From Pseudoalteromonas sp. MEBiC 03607 (lineage in GTDB: Bacteria > Pseudomonadota > Gammaproteobacteria > Enterobacterales > Alteromonadaceae): 64,000 nt of DNA. The first letter of the stretch is position 1. Each line of letters starts with the position of its first letter. The translations under genes were made by a program, and so were the position numbers. Shown one piece after another: positions 1 to 8,473 of the stretch. The DNA is taken from NCBI RefSeq assembly GCF_004792295.1, contig NZ_SRRY01000001.1:1560501-1624500 (forward strand), given 5' to 3'. A model generated the notes under the pieces. The model made no database searches. It had not been told where the DNA came from and saw only the letters and a list, made by a program, of their open reading frames with translations.

Positions 1-84
1 AACTTAGAATTGCCGCCTAGTAAGCCACTTTGTCAAAACACTTTTAAAGTGACTTAACTTTGACAGATAAGAAGAGAGTTTATT

Positions 85-1053
85 ATGGCTTTATATGTAA
101 ATACTAATGTTAGCGCATTAAATGCACAAAGACAGTTAGATCGGTCTGGTACAGATTTAGACACTTCATTTAAGCGTCTGTCATCGGGTCTTCGTATTAA
201 TAGTGCTGCCGATGATGCTGCTGGTCTACAGATTTCTGACCGTTTGCAATCACAAATCCTAGGTCTTAACCAAGGTAACCGAAATGCAAATGACGGTATT
301 TCTTTGGCACAAACTGCTGAAGGTGCGTTAGACGAAATTACTTCAACGTTCCAACGTATCAGAACCCTGTCGCAACAAGCTGCCAATGGTTCTAATACAG
401 ATGAAGACCGATTAGCTCTTCAAGAAGAGATCCGTCAATTATCTGCTGAAGTAAATCGAATTGCTTCAGATACAACCTTTGGTGGTCAAAACTTACTTGA
501 TGGTAGTTACTCAGCGAGCTTCCAAGTGGGTGCTGATGCAGTGCAAGTTATTGGTTTCAGCATGCAGTCAGTAGGTGCTACAACGAATAGCCTTGAAGCG
601 AATGGTGGTTTCACTATTTCAGGTATCGCTGGTATCGCTGCTGCAGTTGGTGGTAAAGATTACGATGTACTTGCTGCAGGTATTAGTGCTATTGATGGTA
701 CAACAACAGCGGCCTCTTTAACATTTGAGTCAGTGTTTACAGCTGATGGTATCAGTGTTTCGACCCAAGTAAATGCACAAGCAGTGCTTGCAGGTATGGA
801 TTCACTGATTGCGGTTGTTGATAAAAAACGTGCAGAGCTTGGTGCTGTGCAGAACCGTTTCCAATCAACTATTCGTAACCAGGCTAACATTTCAGAAAAC
901 TTGTCAGCAGCGAAATCGCGAATCAAAGATGCTGATTTCGCAGCAGAAACGGCTGCATTAACTAAAAACCAAATTCTACAGCAAGCAAGCCAAACAATTT
1001 TAGGTCAAGCAAATCAACGACCTCAGGCTGCTTTAAGCTTATTACAAGGTTAA
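85..1053 (+). CDS. Flagellin (first of a tandem pair)
   Basis: Structural subunit of the polar flagellar filament, exported by the flagellar type III system and capped by FliD. The 322-residue protein opens with MALYVNTN and has the conserved N-terminal D0/D1 helices ([16 protein letters not shown] near residue 33) and a C-terminal D1/D0 helix ending in [13 protein letters not shown]. Between them is a short variable region of about 100 residues, so this is a small flagellin with almost no D2/D3 domain. ATG 85 is preceded by an AAGAGAG ribosome site. It is nearly identical to the next gene outside the variable centre, so the pair is a tandem duplication. It contains no cysteine, as is usual for flagellins. 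Its Ser/Thr residues are the likely sites for the nonulosonate glycan encoded downstream. Its promoter lies mostly left of the window. Confidence 0.97.
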   Translation: MALYVNTNVSALNAQRQLDRSGTDLDTSFKRLSSGLRINSAADDAAGLQISDRLQSQILGLNQGNRNANDGISLAQTAEGALDEITSTFQRIRTLSQQAANGSNTDEDRLALQEEIRQLSAEVNRIASDTTFGGQNLLDGSYSASFQVGADAVQVIGFSMQSVGATTNSLEANGGFTISGIAGIAAAVGGKDYDVLAAGISAIDGTTTAASLTFESVFTADGISVSTQVNAQAVLAGMDSLIAVVDKKRAELGAVQNRFQSTIRNQANISENLSAAKSRIKDADFAAETAALTKNQILQQASQTILGQANQRPQAALSLLQG

Positions 1054-1089
1054 AGTTAAAAAATAAAGTTAAAAATTTACAAATAAAGC

Positions 1090-1116
1090 TAAAGCTTTCG
1101 CTTTATCAGACGATAA
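1090..1116 (+). promoter_or_regulatory. Sigma28 (FliA) promoter of the second flagellin
   Basis: TAAAGCTT, an 11-base spacer, then GACGATAA. This matches the enteric FliA consensus (TAAAGTTT-N11-GCCGATAA) at most positions with exact spacing. It would start transcription near 1123, leaving a leader of about 90 bases before ATG 1216. The sigma factor itself is encoded at 50123 in this window. Confidence 0.72.
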
Positions 1117-1155
1117 CTGAGTTAGAGAACTATAAATCTAGGACTCTAAGTCGGT

Positions 1156-1187
1156 TAAATAGCAGGGTAGGGGTATCCCGCTGTTTA
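1156..1187 (+). other. Hairpin in the 5' leader of the second flagellin
   Basis: TAAA-T-AGC-A-GGG pairs with CCC-GCT-G-TTTA around a nine-base loop, with one bulge and one mismatch. It lies between the sigma28 site and the ribosome site and has no T-run after it, so it looks like an mRNA-stability or regulatory stem and not a terminator. That function is inferred. Confidence 0.4.
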
Positions 1188-1215
1188 GCTATAAAATGAT
1201 AAAGCGGAGGCTAAT

Positions 1216-2181
1216 ATGGCTTTATACGTAAACACTAATGTGAGTTCATTGAACGCACAACGCCAGTTAATGAAATCTGGCAATTCACTTGATACATCTT
1301 TTCAGCGTTTATCTTCAGGTTTACGCATTAACAGTGCAAAAGATGATGCTGCAGGTATGCAGATTGCTAACCGTTTAACTAGCCAAGTTAATGGTTTAAA
1401 TCAAGGTAACCGAAATGCTAACGATGGTATTTCACTAGCGCAAACTGCTGAGGGTGCACTTGACGAAGTAACGTCAATGTTCCAACGTATGCGTACACTT
1501 GCACAGCAAGCGTCAAATGGTACAAATACCGACGAAGACCGCTTAGCACTACAAGAAGAAATCCGTTCACTTTCTTCAGAAGTAAACCGTGTTGCTGCAG
1601 ATACTACATTTGGTGGTCAAAACCTTCTTGATGGTAGCTATGATGCGAAGTTCCAAGTAGGTGCTGATGCAGTACAAACTATCAACTTCAGTATGCAAAC
1701 TGTGGGTGCAACAACAAATAGCCTAGAAGCAAATGGTGGTTTCACTATTTCTGGTATTGCGGGTGTTGCTGCAGGCGTGACAGGTAATACACTAGCAGAG
1801 CTAGCTGAAGGTATCAGTGCAATTGATAGCTCAGTTACAGCTGCATCACTAGATTTTGCAACGACATTTACAGCGGGTGGTATCAGTGTATCTACGCAAG
1901 CAAATGCACAAGCAGTGCTTGCAGGTATGGACTCTTTAATTGCTGTTGTTGACAAGAAACGTGCAGAGCTAGGTGCTGTGCAAAACCGTTTCCAATCTAC
2001 AATTCGTAACCAATCAAATATTGCTGAAAACTTAAGTGCTGCGAAATCACGTATTCAAGATACAGACTTTGCTCAAGAGACAGCTAACTTAACGAAGATG
2101 CAAATCTTACAACAAGCTAGCCAATCAATTTTAAGTCAAGCAAATCAACGTCCTCAAGTAGCGCTTTCATTACTAGGCTAA
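1216..2181 (+). CDS. Flagellin (second of a tandem pair)
   Basis: Polar filament subunit of 321 residues, paralogous to the preceding gene. The ends are almost the same: MALYVNTN at the start, [17 protein letters not shown] near residue 60 and QANQRPQVALSLLG at the end. The differences are concentrated around residues 165-215. A GCGGAGG ribosome site lies just before ATG 1216. The gene has its own sigma28-type promoter at 1090-1116 and a strong hairpin after it at 2194-2237, so it can be expressed as a single-gene unit at high level. Paralogous flagellins often occupy different positions along the filament. Which is the major one cannot be told from sequence. Confidence 0.97.
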   Translation: MALYVNTNVSSLNAQRQLMKSGNSLDTSFQRLSSGLRINSAKDDAAGMQIANRLTSQVNGLNQGNRNANDGISLAQTAEGALDEVTSMFQRMRTLAQQASNGTNTDEDRLALQEEIRSLSSEVNRVAADTTFGGQNLLDGSYDAKFQVGADAVQTINFSMQTVGATTNSLEANGGFTISGIAGVAAGVTGNTLAELAEGISAIDSSVTAASLDFATTFTAGGISVSTQANAQAVLAGMDSLIAVVDKKRAELGAVQNRFQSTIRNQSNIAENLSAAKSRIQDTDFAQETANLTKMQILQQASQSILSQANQRPQVALSLLG

Positions 2182-2193
2182 TTTACTTGATTT

Positions 2194-2237
2194 ATAAGCC
2201 ACTTTGGACTTAGGCATTTTTTCCTGAAGTGGCTTAT
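2194..2237 (+). terminator. Hairpin after the second flagellin
   Basis: Perfect 11-base stem, ATAAGCCACTT against AAGTGGCTTAT, with a 22-base T-rich loop, followed by ACTTTTG. It probably ends or attenuates the flagellin transcript before flaG. The T-run is short, so some readthrough into flaG-fliD is likely. Confidence 0.6.
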
Positions 2238-2269
2238 ACTTTTGACTATGAATATTTTGAGGTGCGATT

Positions 2270-2689
2270 ATGATAGATCTTAATTCAACACAAAGGTCTA
2301 GTGACAACCTATCAACAGCGAGTGGGGCAGCTAATTTAAAAGCTGAATTAAATGACTCGAAGCTAGTTAAAGGCACGGAACTTGCTGGTAGGGAGCCAGT
2401 AGATATAGATACGGCAGCCAAAGCTGAGCAAAAAGATAAAAAAGATCTGATTGCTGAAGTTAAGCAAAATCTAGAAAAGTTAAATGATTACATACCAGTA
2501 ACGTCAACTAATTTAATTTTTGAATTTGATGAACTTGGTGATCCACCCATCATAAAAGTACTGGATAAAGAAAACGATGAAGTGATCCGAGAGATCCCGA
2601 CAGAAGAGTTTCGAGAAGTTGCTAAAGCTTTGGAAGAATTTGCCGATAAACTAACCAATAAAGGTTTGTTGTTCAATAGAACCGCTTAG
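2270..2689 (+). CDS. flaG: FlaG family protein
   Basis: Small soluble protein of 139 residues. The N-terminal half is polar and probably disordered. The C-terminal half carries the FlaG fold (LIFEFDELGDPPIIKVLDKE near residue 83, then REIPTEEF). FlaG proteins lie between flagellins and fliD in polar-flagellum bacteria and influence filament length, though their mechanism is unsettled. ATG 2270 follows a GAGGTG ribosome site. No separate promoter is visible, so expression probably depends on readthrough of the 2194-2237 hairpin or an unrecognised promoter. Confidence 0.88.
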   Translation: MIDLNSTQRSSDNLSTASGAANLKAELNDSKLVKGTELAGREPVDIDTAAKAEQKDKKDLIAEVKQNLEKLNDYIPVTSTNLIFEFDELGDPPIIKVLDKENDEVIREIPTEEFREVAKALEEFADKLTNKGLLFNRTA

Positions 2690-2715
2690 CAGTATTAGAA
2701 TTTGGGAGTATTATT

Positions 2716-4119
2716 ATGCCATTAATCACATCCGCAGGGGTTGGCTCTGGATTAGATCTTGAAAGTATTATCAGTGCGACTCTTGATGCTGAGAATACCC
2801 CTAAATTAGCTGCGTTTGCAAAAAAAGAAGAAACGTTACAGGTTGAGCTATCTTCGTTAGGAGAAGTAAAATCTGCAATGTCTAAACTGCAAGACACCAT
2901 AGAAAAACTAGCAGATATCGATAACTTCAATAAGCGTATTGCCAATATTCAACAACCGGCAAGTGATGACGGTGATCTTATTTCAGTTACACCTACATCA
3001 AAAATTACTCCAGGTGACTTTAAAATTGAAGTACTGGAGCTTGCACAAGGTAGTCGCGTTACATCTAATGATGGTTTATTTACCTCAACTGATGACGTTG
3101 TCAGTGCGTCAGGCGGAACGTTGTCGTTTGCTGCGGGTGACAAAAGCTTTGACCTAACTCTAGAAGCTGGCGCTACACTTGCAGATTTACGTGATGCAAT
3201 AAATGATTCTGAAGACAACTTTGGTGTGACCGCGAATATCGTGAATACCGGCACAGAATCAAAACTTGTACTCACTTCATCGGTAAGTGGTACAGGTAAT
3301 GACCTTGTAATCACAAACGATAATGCCGAACTTGATAAGGTTTCGACACTGGCAAATGATGGGGTCACTGCAGGCGGAATGGCTATTGCAGCCGGAAACG
3401 AAGCCTCTAGTGCGATGATCAAAGTGGATGGTATTACCATCACAAATGATACAAACACCTTCAAAGACGCTGTTCAAGATATGACAATTGTAGCGAAACG
3501 CCAAAGCGTTGACGGAGAAACCGCAAAACTATCTGTTGCAGTTGATAGAAACAGTGTTACCAAATTGGTTGATGAACTTATAACTAATTACAACAACTTA
3601 ATTGGCCAAATTGGTTTGCAAACACGTGTTGGTAAACCGTTAAATGCAGATTCGACAATTCGCTCATTTGATTCACAATTATCAAGCACATTAGCTACAA
3701 AGCTAACTGATGCAGGTCCCTTTACAAGTATTTTTGATATTGGCCTAACAGTCAACAAGGATGGATACCTTGAAAAGTCTAGTCTTGTCCGTAGCTTAAA
3801 TGAAGCAATGGATGAAAATTATGACGATATTGGCAAGGCTTTTGCAGGTGAAAACGGAATTGCTAAGCAATTAGAATCACTTCTAGATAATTATGTTGAT
3901 TCTAAAGGTATAATGAAGCAACGTGAGGATTCGTTAAATTCGCAACTAGACGAATTAGAAGATGATGTTATAAATCATGAGTTTCGAATGGAATCACTGG
4001 AAGCGCGTTTAAGAAAGCAGTATTCGGGCTTAGATGTTTTGCTTGCGCAAATGCAATCTACTCAAACGTATTTAAGTGCCCAGCTTTCTAGCTTACCAGG
4101 CTTTTCGAAACCTAAATAA
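2716..4119 (+). CDS. fliD: Flagellar filament cap protein FliD (HAP2)
   Basis: Cap that assembles flagellin monomers at the filament tip. The 467-residue protein has the FliD N-terminal region (GVGSGLDLESII near residue 8), a central variable domain (about 100-250) and the C-terminal FliD region with a long heptad-rich helix (about 395-450) ending in AQMQSTQTYLSAQLSSLPG. The length is normal for the family. A GGGAGT ribosome site precedes ATG 2716. It sits 26 bases after flaG and 38 before fliS, giving the usual flaG-fliD-fliS order. Confidence 0.96.
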   Translation: MPLITSAGVGSGLDLESIISATLDAENTPKLAAFAKKEETLQVELSSLGEVKSAMSKLQDTIEKLADIDNFNKRIANIQQPASDDGDLISVTPTSKITPGDFKIEVLELAQGSRVTSNDGLFTSTDDVVSASGGTLSFAAGDKSFDLTLEAGATLADLRDAINDSEDNFGVTANIVNTGTESKLVLTSSVSGTGNDLVITNDNAELDKVSTLANDGVTAGGMAIAAGNEASSAMIKVDGITITNDTNTFKDAVQDMTIVAKRQSVDGETAKLSVAVDRNSVTKLVDELITNYNNLIGQIGLQTRVGKPLNADSTIRSFDSQLSSTLATKLTDAGPFTSIFDIGLTVNKDGYLEKSSLVRSLNEAMDENYDDIGKAFAGENGIAKQLESLLDNYVDSKGIMKQREDSLNSQLDELEDDVINHEFRMESLEARLRKQYSGLDVLLAQMQSTQTYLSAQLSSLPGFSKPK

Positions 4120-4157
4120 GCGAATTTAAATTTATTATTTAAGACCAAAGGTGAACT

Positions 4158-4580
4158 ATGTATAACGCCAGAGTAAAAAACTATCAAAAAGAAGCGCTAA
4201 AGACGCGAGTCGCCGGCGCAGACAGATACGAAATTATTCAGATGCTTATGTCAGGTGCAATTGAAAAGATGGTCTTAGCAAAAGTAGCAATCGACAAGAA
4301 GCACTTAGAAGCTAAAAGCGAGCATTTATCTAAAGCTTCCGCAATTTTAGAAGCGCTTAGAGGCTGTTTAGATTTTGAAGTAGGCGGTGAGGTTACTGAA
4401 AATCTATACGCTCTGTATTCTTATATGATTGATCGTCTAATTGATGCAAGCGTTAAAAATGACACTAGCATCATTGATGAAGTTTCTGGTTTATTAAAAG
4501 AGATTAAATCAGCATGGGATGCAATTCCTGTTGATATACGCAATCAAACCTTTGCTGAAAATAGTGCTCATGCAAGCTAA
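4158..4580 (+). CDS. fliS: Flagellin export chaperone FliS
   Basis: Cytoplasmic four-helix chaperone that binds the C-terminal D0 helix of flagellin and prevents premature polymerisation. The 140-residue protein begins MYNARVKNYQKEALKTRV and contains the family signature AGADRYEIIQMLMSGAIEKM (residues about 20-40) and a conserved LRGCLDFEVGGE segment near residue 72. The start follows AAAGGTGAACT. It overlaps the next gene by 11 bases, implying translational coupling. Confidence 0.95.
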   Translation: MYNARVKNYQKEALKTRVAGADRYEIIQMLMSGAIEKMVLAKVAIDKKHLEAKSEHLSKASAILEALRGCLDFEVGGEVTENLYALYSYMIDRLIDASVKNDTSIIDEVSGLLKEIKSAWDAIPVDIRNQTFAENSAHAS

Positions 4581-4866
4581 ATTAGAGCAAATTGAGTTAA
4601 CTCTATCTGAACTAGAAAAACACTTAAATGAGCTAGATATTAATGAATCTAGCTCTCGTATTCAGCAGCTTACCACTAGCTTAGAGTCTATTTTCGATGC
4701 GGAAGATCCTCTCACTGAACAGCAAAAAGAAGTGCTCACTTCTATTAACTCTCGTTTGATAAAGCTCTGTAAAGACACAGCTGAAAAGAAAGAGCAAACT
4801 AAGCAAGAATTATCTACACTTGTAAAAAATAAAAAAAAGGTTGGGATCTATAACCAACTGAAATAG
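4570..4866 (+). CDS. Small FliT-like export chaperone candidate
   Basis: Predicted 98-residue, highly charged all-helical protein with coiled-coil character (LEQIELTLSELEKHLNELD at the start). ATG 4570 lies inside the end of fliS (11-base overlap). An upstream in-frame ATG at 4519 is unlikely because it would lie deep within fliS. Position after fliS, size and helical content match FliT, the chaperone for FliD. The sequence signature of FliT is weak, so the identification rests mainly on position. Confidence 0.6.
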   Translation: MQAKLEQIELTLSELEKHLNELDINESSSRIQQLTTSLESIFDAEDPLTEQQKEVLTSINSRLIKLCKDTAEKKEQTKQELSTLVKNKKKVGIYNQLK

Positions 4867-4876
4867 GCATATTTTT

Positions 4877-7708
4877 ATGACCCTCCCAGAAAATTTTAAC
4901 GAAGAATTTAAGCAACTCGAGCAAAAATTAGCTGAAGCTCAAGCACATGAGCTACGAGAGCAAAAGTTTGCTATTGAAGCTAATGAACGATTTTCTAAAA
5001 ACCTCGCAGCCTTTGAACAATACTACCCAGATGTATTTAAAGCGATTCAGGAGTTTCAACCGAGAGAAGATTTTTGTCTTCATGTGACTAAGTCTGGTCA
5101 TGGCAATTTTGTGCCAAAAGGAAAAGAAGCTCCGCTATATGGTGAAGATCCATATCAGCAAGTCAATACACAAGTGAATACGGCACTCACGAACCCAACC
5201 ATTGCTAAAACTGAATATACAAAAGTAGACTTATTAAACTTCGATGAACGTTTGCATATTCAATACATGCAAAAATTAGTCGAATATATCAGGAAGATAG
5301 GTTTATACGAGCAATCAGATAGCTTAAGTGAGATTAAGGGATCATTTCCTTCTGCAATGATTTTTGGTTTAGGGTTAGGTTATGCTGTTGAAAGCTTGAT
5401 AGAGCGTGTTGAGTTTTCTTATATATTTATCATTGAACCAGATTTTGAAGTCTTCTTTGCGAGTTTATTTTGCATAGACTGGTCTAAGTTAATTCAAAGG
5501 GTTGATGATGCAAAAGGGTGCTTATTTTTACTGCTAGGAGCTAGCGAGCAGGAATTAGCGGAGGATCTCAGTGCTATCGCAGAAGATATTGGTGCTTTTT
5601 GTATAGTAAATAGTTTTTGTTTTCAGCACTATCAAGATAATAAATTATCAAAATTGGCGCAGAAATTTTTCTCAGATTATTTTCGTTTTCAGTTCGGTTT
5701 TGGTTTCTATAATGATGCAATTACTGGCTTTGCGCACTCTTTGATTCATGCGCAAAACAATGAAAATTTTTTCAATCAAGATTTAGATAAAATAAAACGA
5801 AATGGAACCAACCCTCCAGTATTCATAGTAGGAAATGGCCCTTCTTTAGATGAGTCAATAGAGTACATTAAGCGAAATCAAGACAAAGCAATTATTTTTG
5901 CATGCGGGACTGCGCTTGGTTCATTAGTTAAGGCCGGTGTAAATGCGGATTTTCATGTATTAGTGGAGAGGCCGCTGCGCAATTATGAAGCTTTGTTAGA
6001 CATGCTACCTGTTGGCGAGTATAAAAAAGTTAATTTATTATCTGTTAATACTGTTTATCCAGATACAGTCGATTTATATAAGTGGTCAGGTTTGGCTCTT
6101 AAAGGTAACGAAGCCGGCTCTGACTATATTAATCTTCAGCACTATATTAAGAATAAAAAAGGGCTGCCATTTATACCGCATTCAAATCCTCTTGTCGCAA
6201 ATACAGCTTTATCCTTTGCTTTGAGCTTTGGCTTCAAGGATATATATTTATTTGGAGTTGATAATGGGAGTGTCAATGAAGGGCTTATTCACTCACAATT
6301 AAGTGTTTATAATGATTTACATAAAGGTAAGTTTGATTACGAAGAATTGGATTTAGACTCAGATTCAGTTATTGGAAACTTCAATAAATTAATTAAGACT
6401 AATAGCACATTTAAGGTGTCTAATCATCAATTAGAGCTATTAATAAGTTTATTTCCAAAATGTGATGTTAAAAATGTTGGAGATGGGTTATCAATCAATG
6501 GTGCTACTCCTGTTCACAGTGATGAGCTAATTGAACTAGGTTATAGTGTTAATAAAATTGAAGAAGTAGACTTCGTTAAAGGCTTATTCTCGCAGATAAA
6601 TATACCTTCAAATTCACATGTTGAGAGAATTAAAACAGTTTTTGATGAAATTATAAGTCACTTAATATCAATAGCTAGTGAAAGTGTGCTCACCGTTAAA
6701 GAGGCTGCTGATAACTTGATGAGACAATCAAGGTATATATACTCATATAAAGACACGGTTAATCGATTTTACTTCAATATTTTAAAAGGCTCATTATTAT
6801 ATTTCCATACACCAATGCAATCTGTGCTCTATAGCTTGAATGATGAAGAAAATAATATAGAGATTTATAATGGCTTAAATAAGATATGGTTATCTTACTT
6901 AAGTGATATAAGAAGTGACTTTCCAGTATCATGTAATAAAAAATGTGACTGGAGCTTTGCTTCTAAGAGTCCTACGCTTTTGAAACAAGGCAATCCTTTA
7001 AAAGTGTTACAAGTATATAGTTCTGCCTATACTGCTGTAGATGTTTTATATCAATATTTATCTAAGCTTGACTCAAGCTTTAAATTTGTAGGTCGAAATT
7101 TAGTTGATGAGCCAGTTGCTTCTAGGAAGCTTGTTAAATCATTTTCATCGTCTGAATGCATAGAAGCTTATACTGCCGATCCTCTGATCAGCGAGTTAGG
7201 TTTTCAGAAAAATGACATTATCATTTTTAATAATCTGCTATCTGATTTTATTGGCAACGAGAAGGGGGTTGTTTTTATAAGAAATCCTGTGCTTATGTAT
7301 GCTGAAATGAAAAAATACTATATCAATAGCAAAGATTTAGAGCTAGAAATTACTAGCAAGCTAATGTCAATGGTTAAAGCATTCAAGGATAAGAAATTTA
7401 GGTCTATAATTTCAAGTGGTCAATCTGCTTTAGCTAACTTTTGTTCTTATTATAACTATAAATTTAATCTTACCTTGAAGAGCATGGTGGTAATTAAATT
7501 TGAAGATTTTATTCTCAGTCCATTAATCATTAATAGTGAGATAGCGAATTTATTAGATGAAGATATAGTTAAAACAGCAGAAGAAGAAATTGTAAGCCTC
7601 AACTCATACATTGAGAATGACAAGTTACTTCTCAAATATATAACAAATGAAGAAAGAGCAGAAATAGAAGCTAATTGTCATGAGTTACTTAACTTATATG
7701 GGTACTAA
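4877..7708 (+). CDS. Maf-type flagellin glycosyltransferase (MptE-like/DUF115) with a C-terminal sulfotransferase-like domain
   Basis: Motility-associated factor, thought to transfer CMP-activated nonulosonic acid to flagellin Ser/Thr. The N-terminal part (about 1-290) contains the Maf N-domain, including MIFGLGLGYAVESLIERVEF near residue 161. The central MptE-like domain begins near residue 310 with PPVFIVGNGPSLDESIEYI, followed by FACGTALGSLVKAGVNADFH. At 943 residues it is far longer than usual Mafs (roughly 600-700). The extra C-terminus (about 709-943) has sulfotransferase-like features: a GVVFIRNP strand near residue 798, MVVIKFEDF, and an ending of EERAEIEANCHELLNLYGY. A recognisable PAPS-binding P-loop is missing. 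The gene lies 10 bases after the fliT-like ORF, is very AT-rich, and converges on the minus-strand glycan operon. The Maf part is secure; the tail is inferred. Confidence 0.85.
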   Translation: MTLPENFNEEFKQLEQKLAEAQAHELREQKFAIEANERFSKNLAAFEQYYPDVFKAIQEFQPREDFCLHVTKSGHGNFVPKGKEAPLYGEDPYQQVNTQVNTALTNPTIAKTEYTKVDLLNFDERLHIQYMQKLVEYIRKIGLYEQSDSLSEIKGSFPSAMIFGLGLGYAVESLIERVEFSYIFIIEPDFEVFFASLFCIDWSKLIQRVDDAKGCLFLLLGASEQELAEDLSAIAEDIGAFCIVNSFCFQHYQDNKLSKLAQKFFSDYFRFQFGFGFYNDAITGFAHSLIHAQNNENFFNQDLDKIKRNGTNPPVFIVGNGPSLDESIEYIKRNQDKAIIFACGTALGSLVKAGVNADFHVLVERPLRNYEALLDMLPVGEYKKVNLLSVNTVYPDTVDLYKWSGLALKGNEAGSDYINLQHYIKNKKGLPFIPHSNPLVANTALSFALSFGFKDIYLFGVDNGSVNEGLIHSQLSVYNDLHKGKFDYEELDLDSDSVIGNFNKLIKTNSTFKVSNHQLELLISLFPKCDVKNVGDGLSINGATPVHSDELIELGYSVNKIEEVDFVKGLFSQINIPSNSHVERIKTVFDEIISHLISIASESVLTVKEAADNLMRQSRYIYSYKDTVNRFYFNILKGSLLYFHTPMQSVLYSLNDEENNIEIYNGLNKIWLSYLSDIRSDFPVSCNKKCDWSFASKSPTLLKQGNPLKVLQVYSSAYTAVDVLYQYLSKLDSSFKFVGRNLVDEPVASRKLVKSFSSSECIEAYTADPLISELGFQKNDIIIFNNLLSDFIGNEKGVVFIRNPVLMYAEMKKYYINSKDLELEITSKLMSMVKAFKDKKFRSIISSGQSALANFCSYYNYKFNLTLKSMVVIKFEDFILSPLIINSEIANLLDEDIVKTAEEEIVSLNSYIENDKLLLKYITNEERAEIEANCHELLNLYGY

Positions 7709-7712
7709 GATT

Positions 7713-7742
7713 ATCTAACCAACGCCTAGACGTTGGTTAGAT
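7713..7742. terminator. Bidirectional terminator between convergent operons
   Basis: Perfect 12-base stem, ATCTAACCAACG against CGTTGGTTAGAT, with a six-base loop. It lies five bases after the Maf stop codon and 15 bases beyond the stop of the convergent sulfotransferase gene, so it can serve both strands. No strong T-run follows on either side. Confidence 0.65.
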
Positions 7743-7756
7743 GAGCTAATGTATTA

Positions 7757-8473
7757 TTACACGTAATCAAAATAAGCTTGGTAAGCTTGGCACTCTTCAG
7801 AAAGCTTTTCAGCTTGTTGGATATCTTTTTGGACAATATGCCTGTAAGGCTTGTCACGTTTTCTTATTTCACCTTTAAATAATTCCTGTTCAAATGTCCT
7901 GTTGTAGATGTCAAAATTTCTATCTACAACACCTTCCCCTTCAAGTTCTAGTAGCTGGCAAAGCTCACTTCTGTAATCATAAGAATCAATAAAGTCTTCG
8001 TATCGAATGATTTTAGAACAGCTATTCTTTTCGCAAAAACCTAATATATACTTTGATTCTCTTAAGCAATATTCGTAAGACCAATCTTCGTTTAAAGGCA
8101 CATTTTGTTGCCTGTGTTTCTCAACTAAACTTAAATAAATATCTTTAATATTTCTGCATGTTACAACGATTTTTTCAGGAAAGATAAGCTTGTTAACTTG
8201 AGAGTGTATGTCAGACTTTACTTCTTTTATTCCTATTTTGTAGTTTTTTTCTTTTAATGATTTTAACGTTTCAGGCAATGAGCTAGGGTCATTTTGTAAA
8301 GAAAAGTCGGTTAATTGATTTATTAAATTAACATTAAAGCGATTATTTTCTGATACATTAGGTTCGACAAACATAAACTGTTTGGCATCAGGCTTTGTAA
8401 AGTAATTAGCGATTAATGTGCTTCCTGAACGCCCCATTGATGCAAAGTAGATGTACACTTCAAATTGATTCAT
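7757..8473 (-). CDS. Sulfotransferase family protein
   Basis: Predicted 238-residue sulfotransferase-fold protein. Near its start it has the PAPS 5'-phosphosulfate loop, FASMGRSGSTLIANYF (residues about 10-25), followed later by the 3'-phosphate region KIVVTCRNIKDIYLSLVEKH and an IIRYEDFIDSY motif. These are the family's standard landmarks. It would transfer sulfate from PAPS to a sugar or small molecule; the acceptor is unknown. It is the last gene of the minus-strand glycan operon. Its ATG overlaps the stop of the upstream gene by four bases. The region is AT-rich: the 60-base line starting at 7861 has 17 G+C, against 25 in the line starting at 53221 within cheA. Confidence 0.75.
   Translation of the reverse strand: MNQFEVYIYFASMGRSGSTLIANYFTKPDAKQFMFVEPNVSENNRFNVNLINQLTDFSLQNDPSSLPETLKSLKEKNYKIGIKEVKSDIHSQVNKLIFPEKIVVTCRNIKDIYLSLVEKHRQQNVPLNEDWSYEYCLRESKYILGFCEKNSCSKIIRYEDFIDSYDYRSELCQLLELEGEGVVDRNFDIYNRTFEQELFKGEIRKRDKPYRHIVQKDIQQAEKLSEECQAYQAYFDYV

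Noticed and set aside
45..70. TAAAG...ACAGATAA as a sigma28 promoter for the first flagellin
   Set aside because: The start point would fall about eight bases before ATG 85, leaving no room for the ribosome site. A -10-like GCCGCCTA at 12-19 is better placed, but its -35 lies outside the window.
2949..3464. 171-codon minus-strand reading frame inside fliD
   Set aside because: It is the reverse shadow of a confirmed gene, with no ribosome site and no recognisable protein features. The same applies to the other antisense frames inside fli, che and glycan genes.
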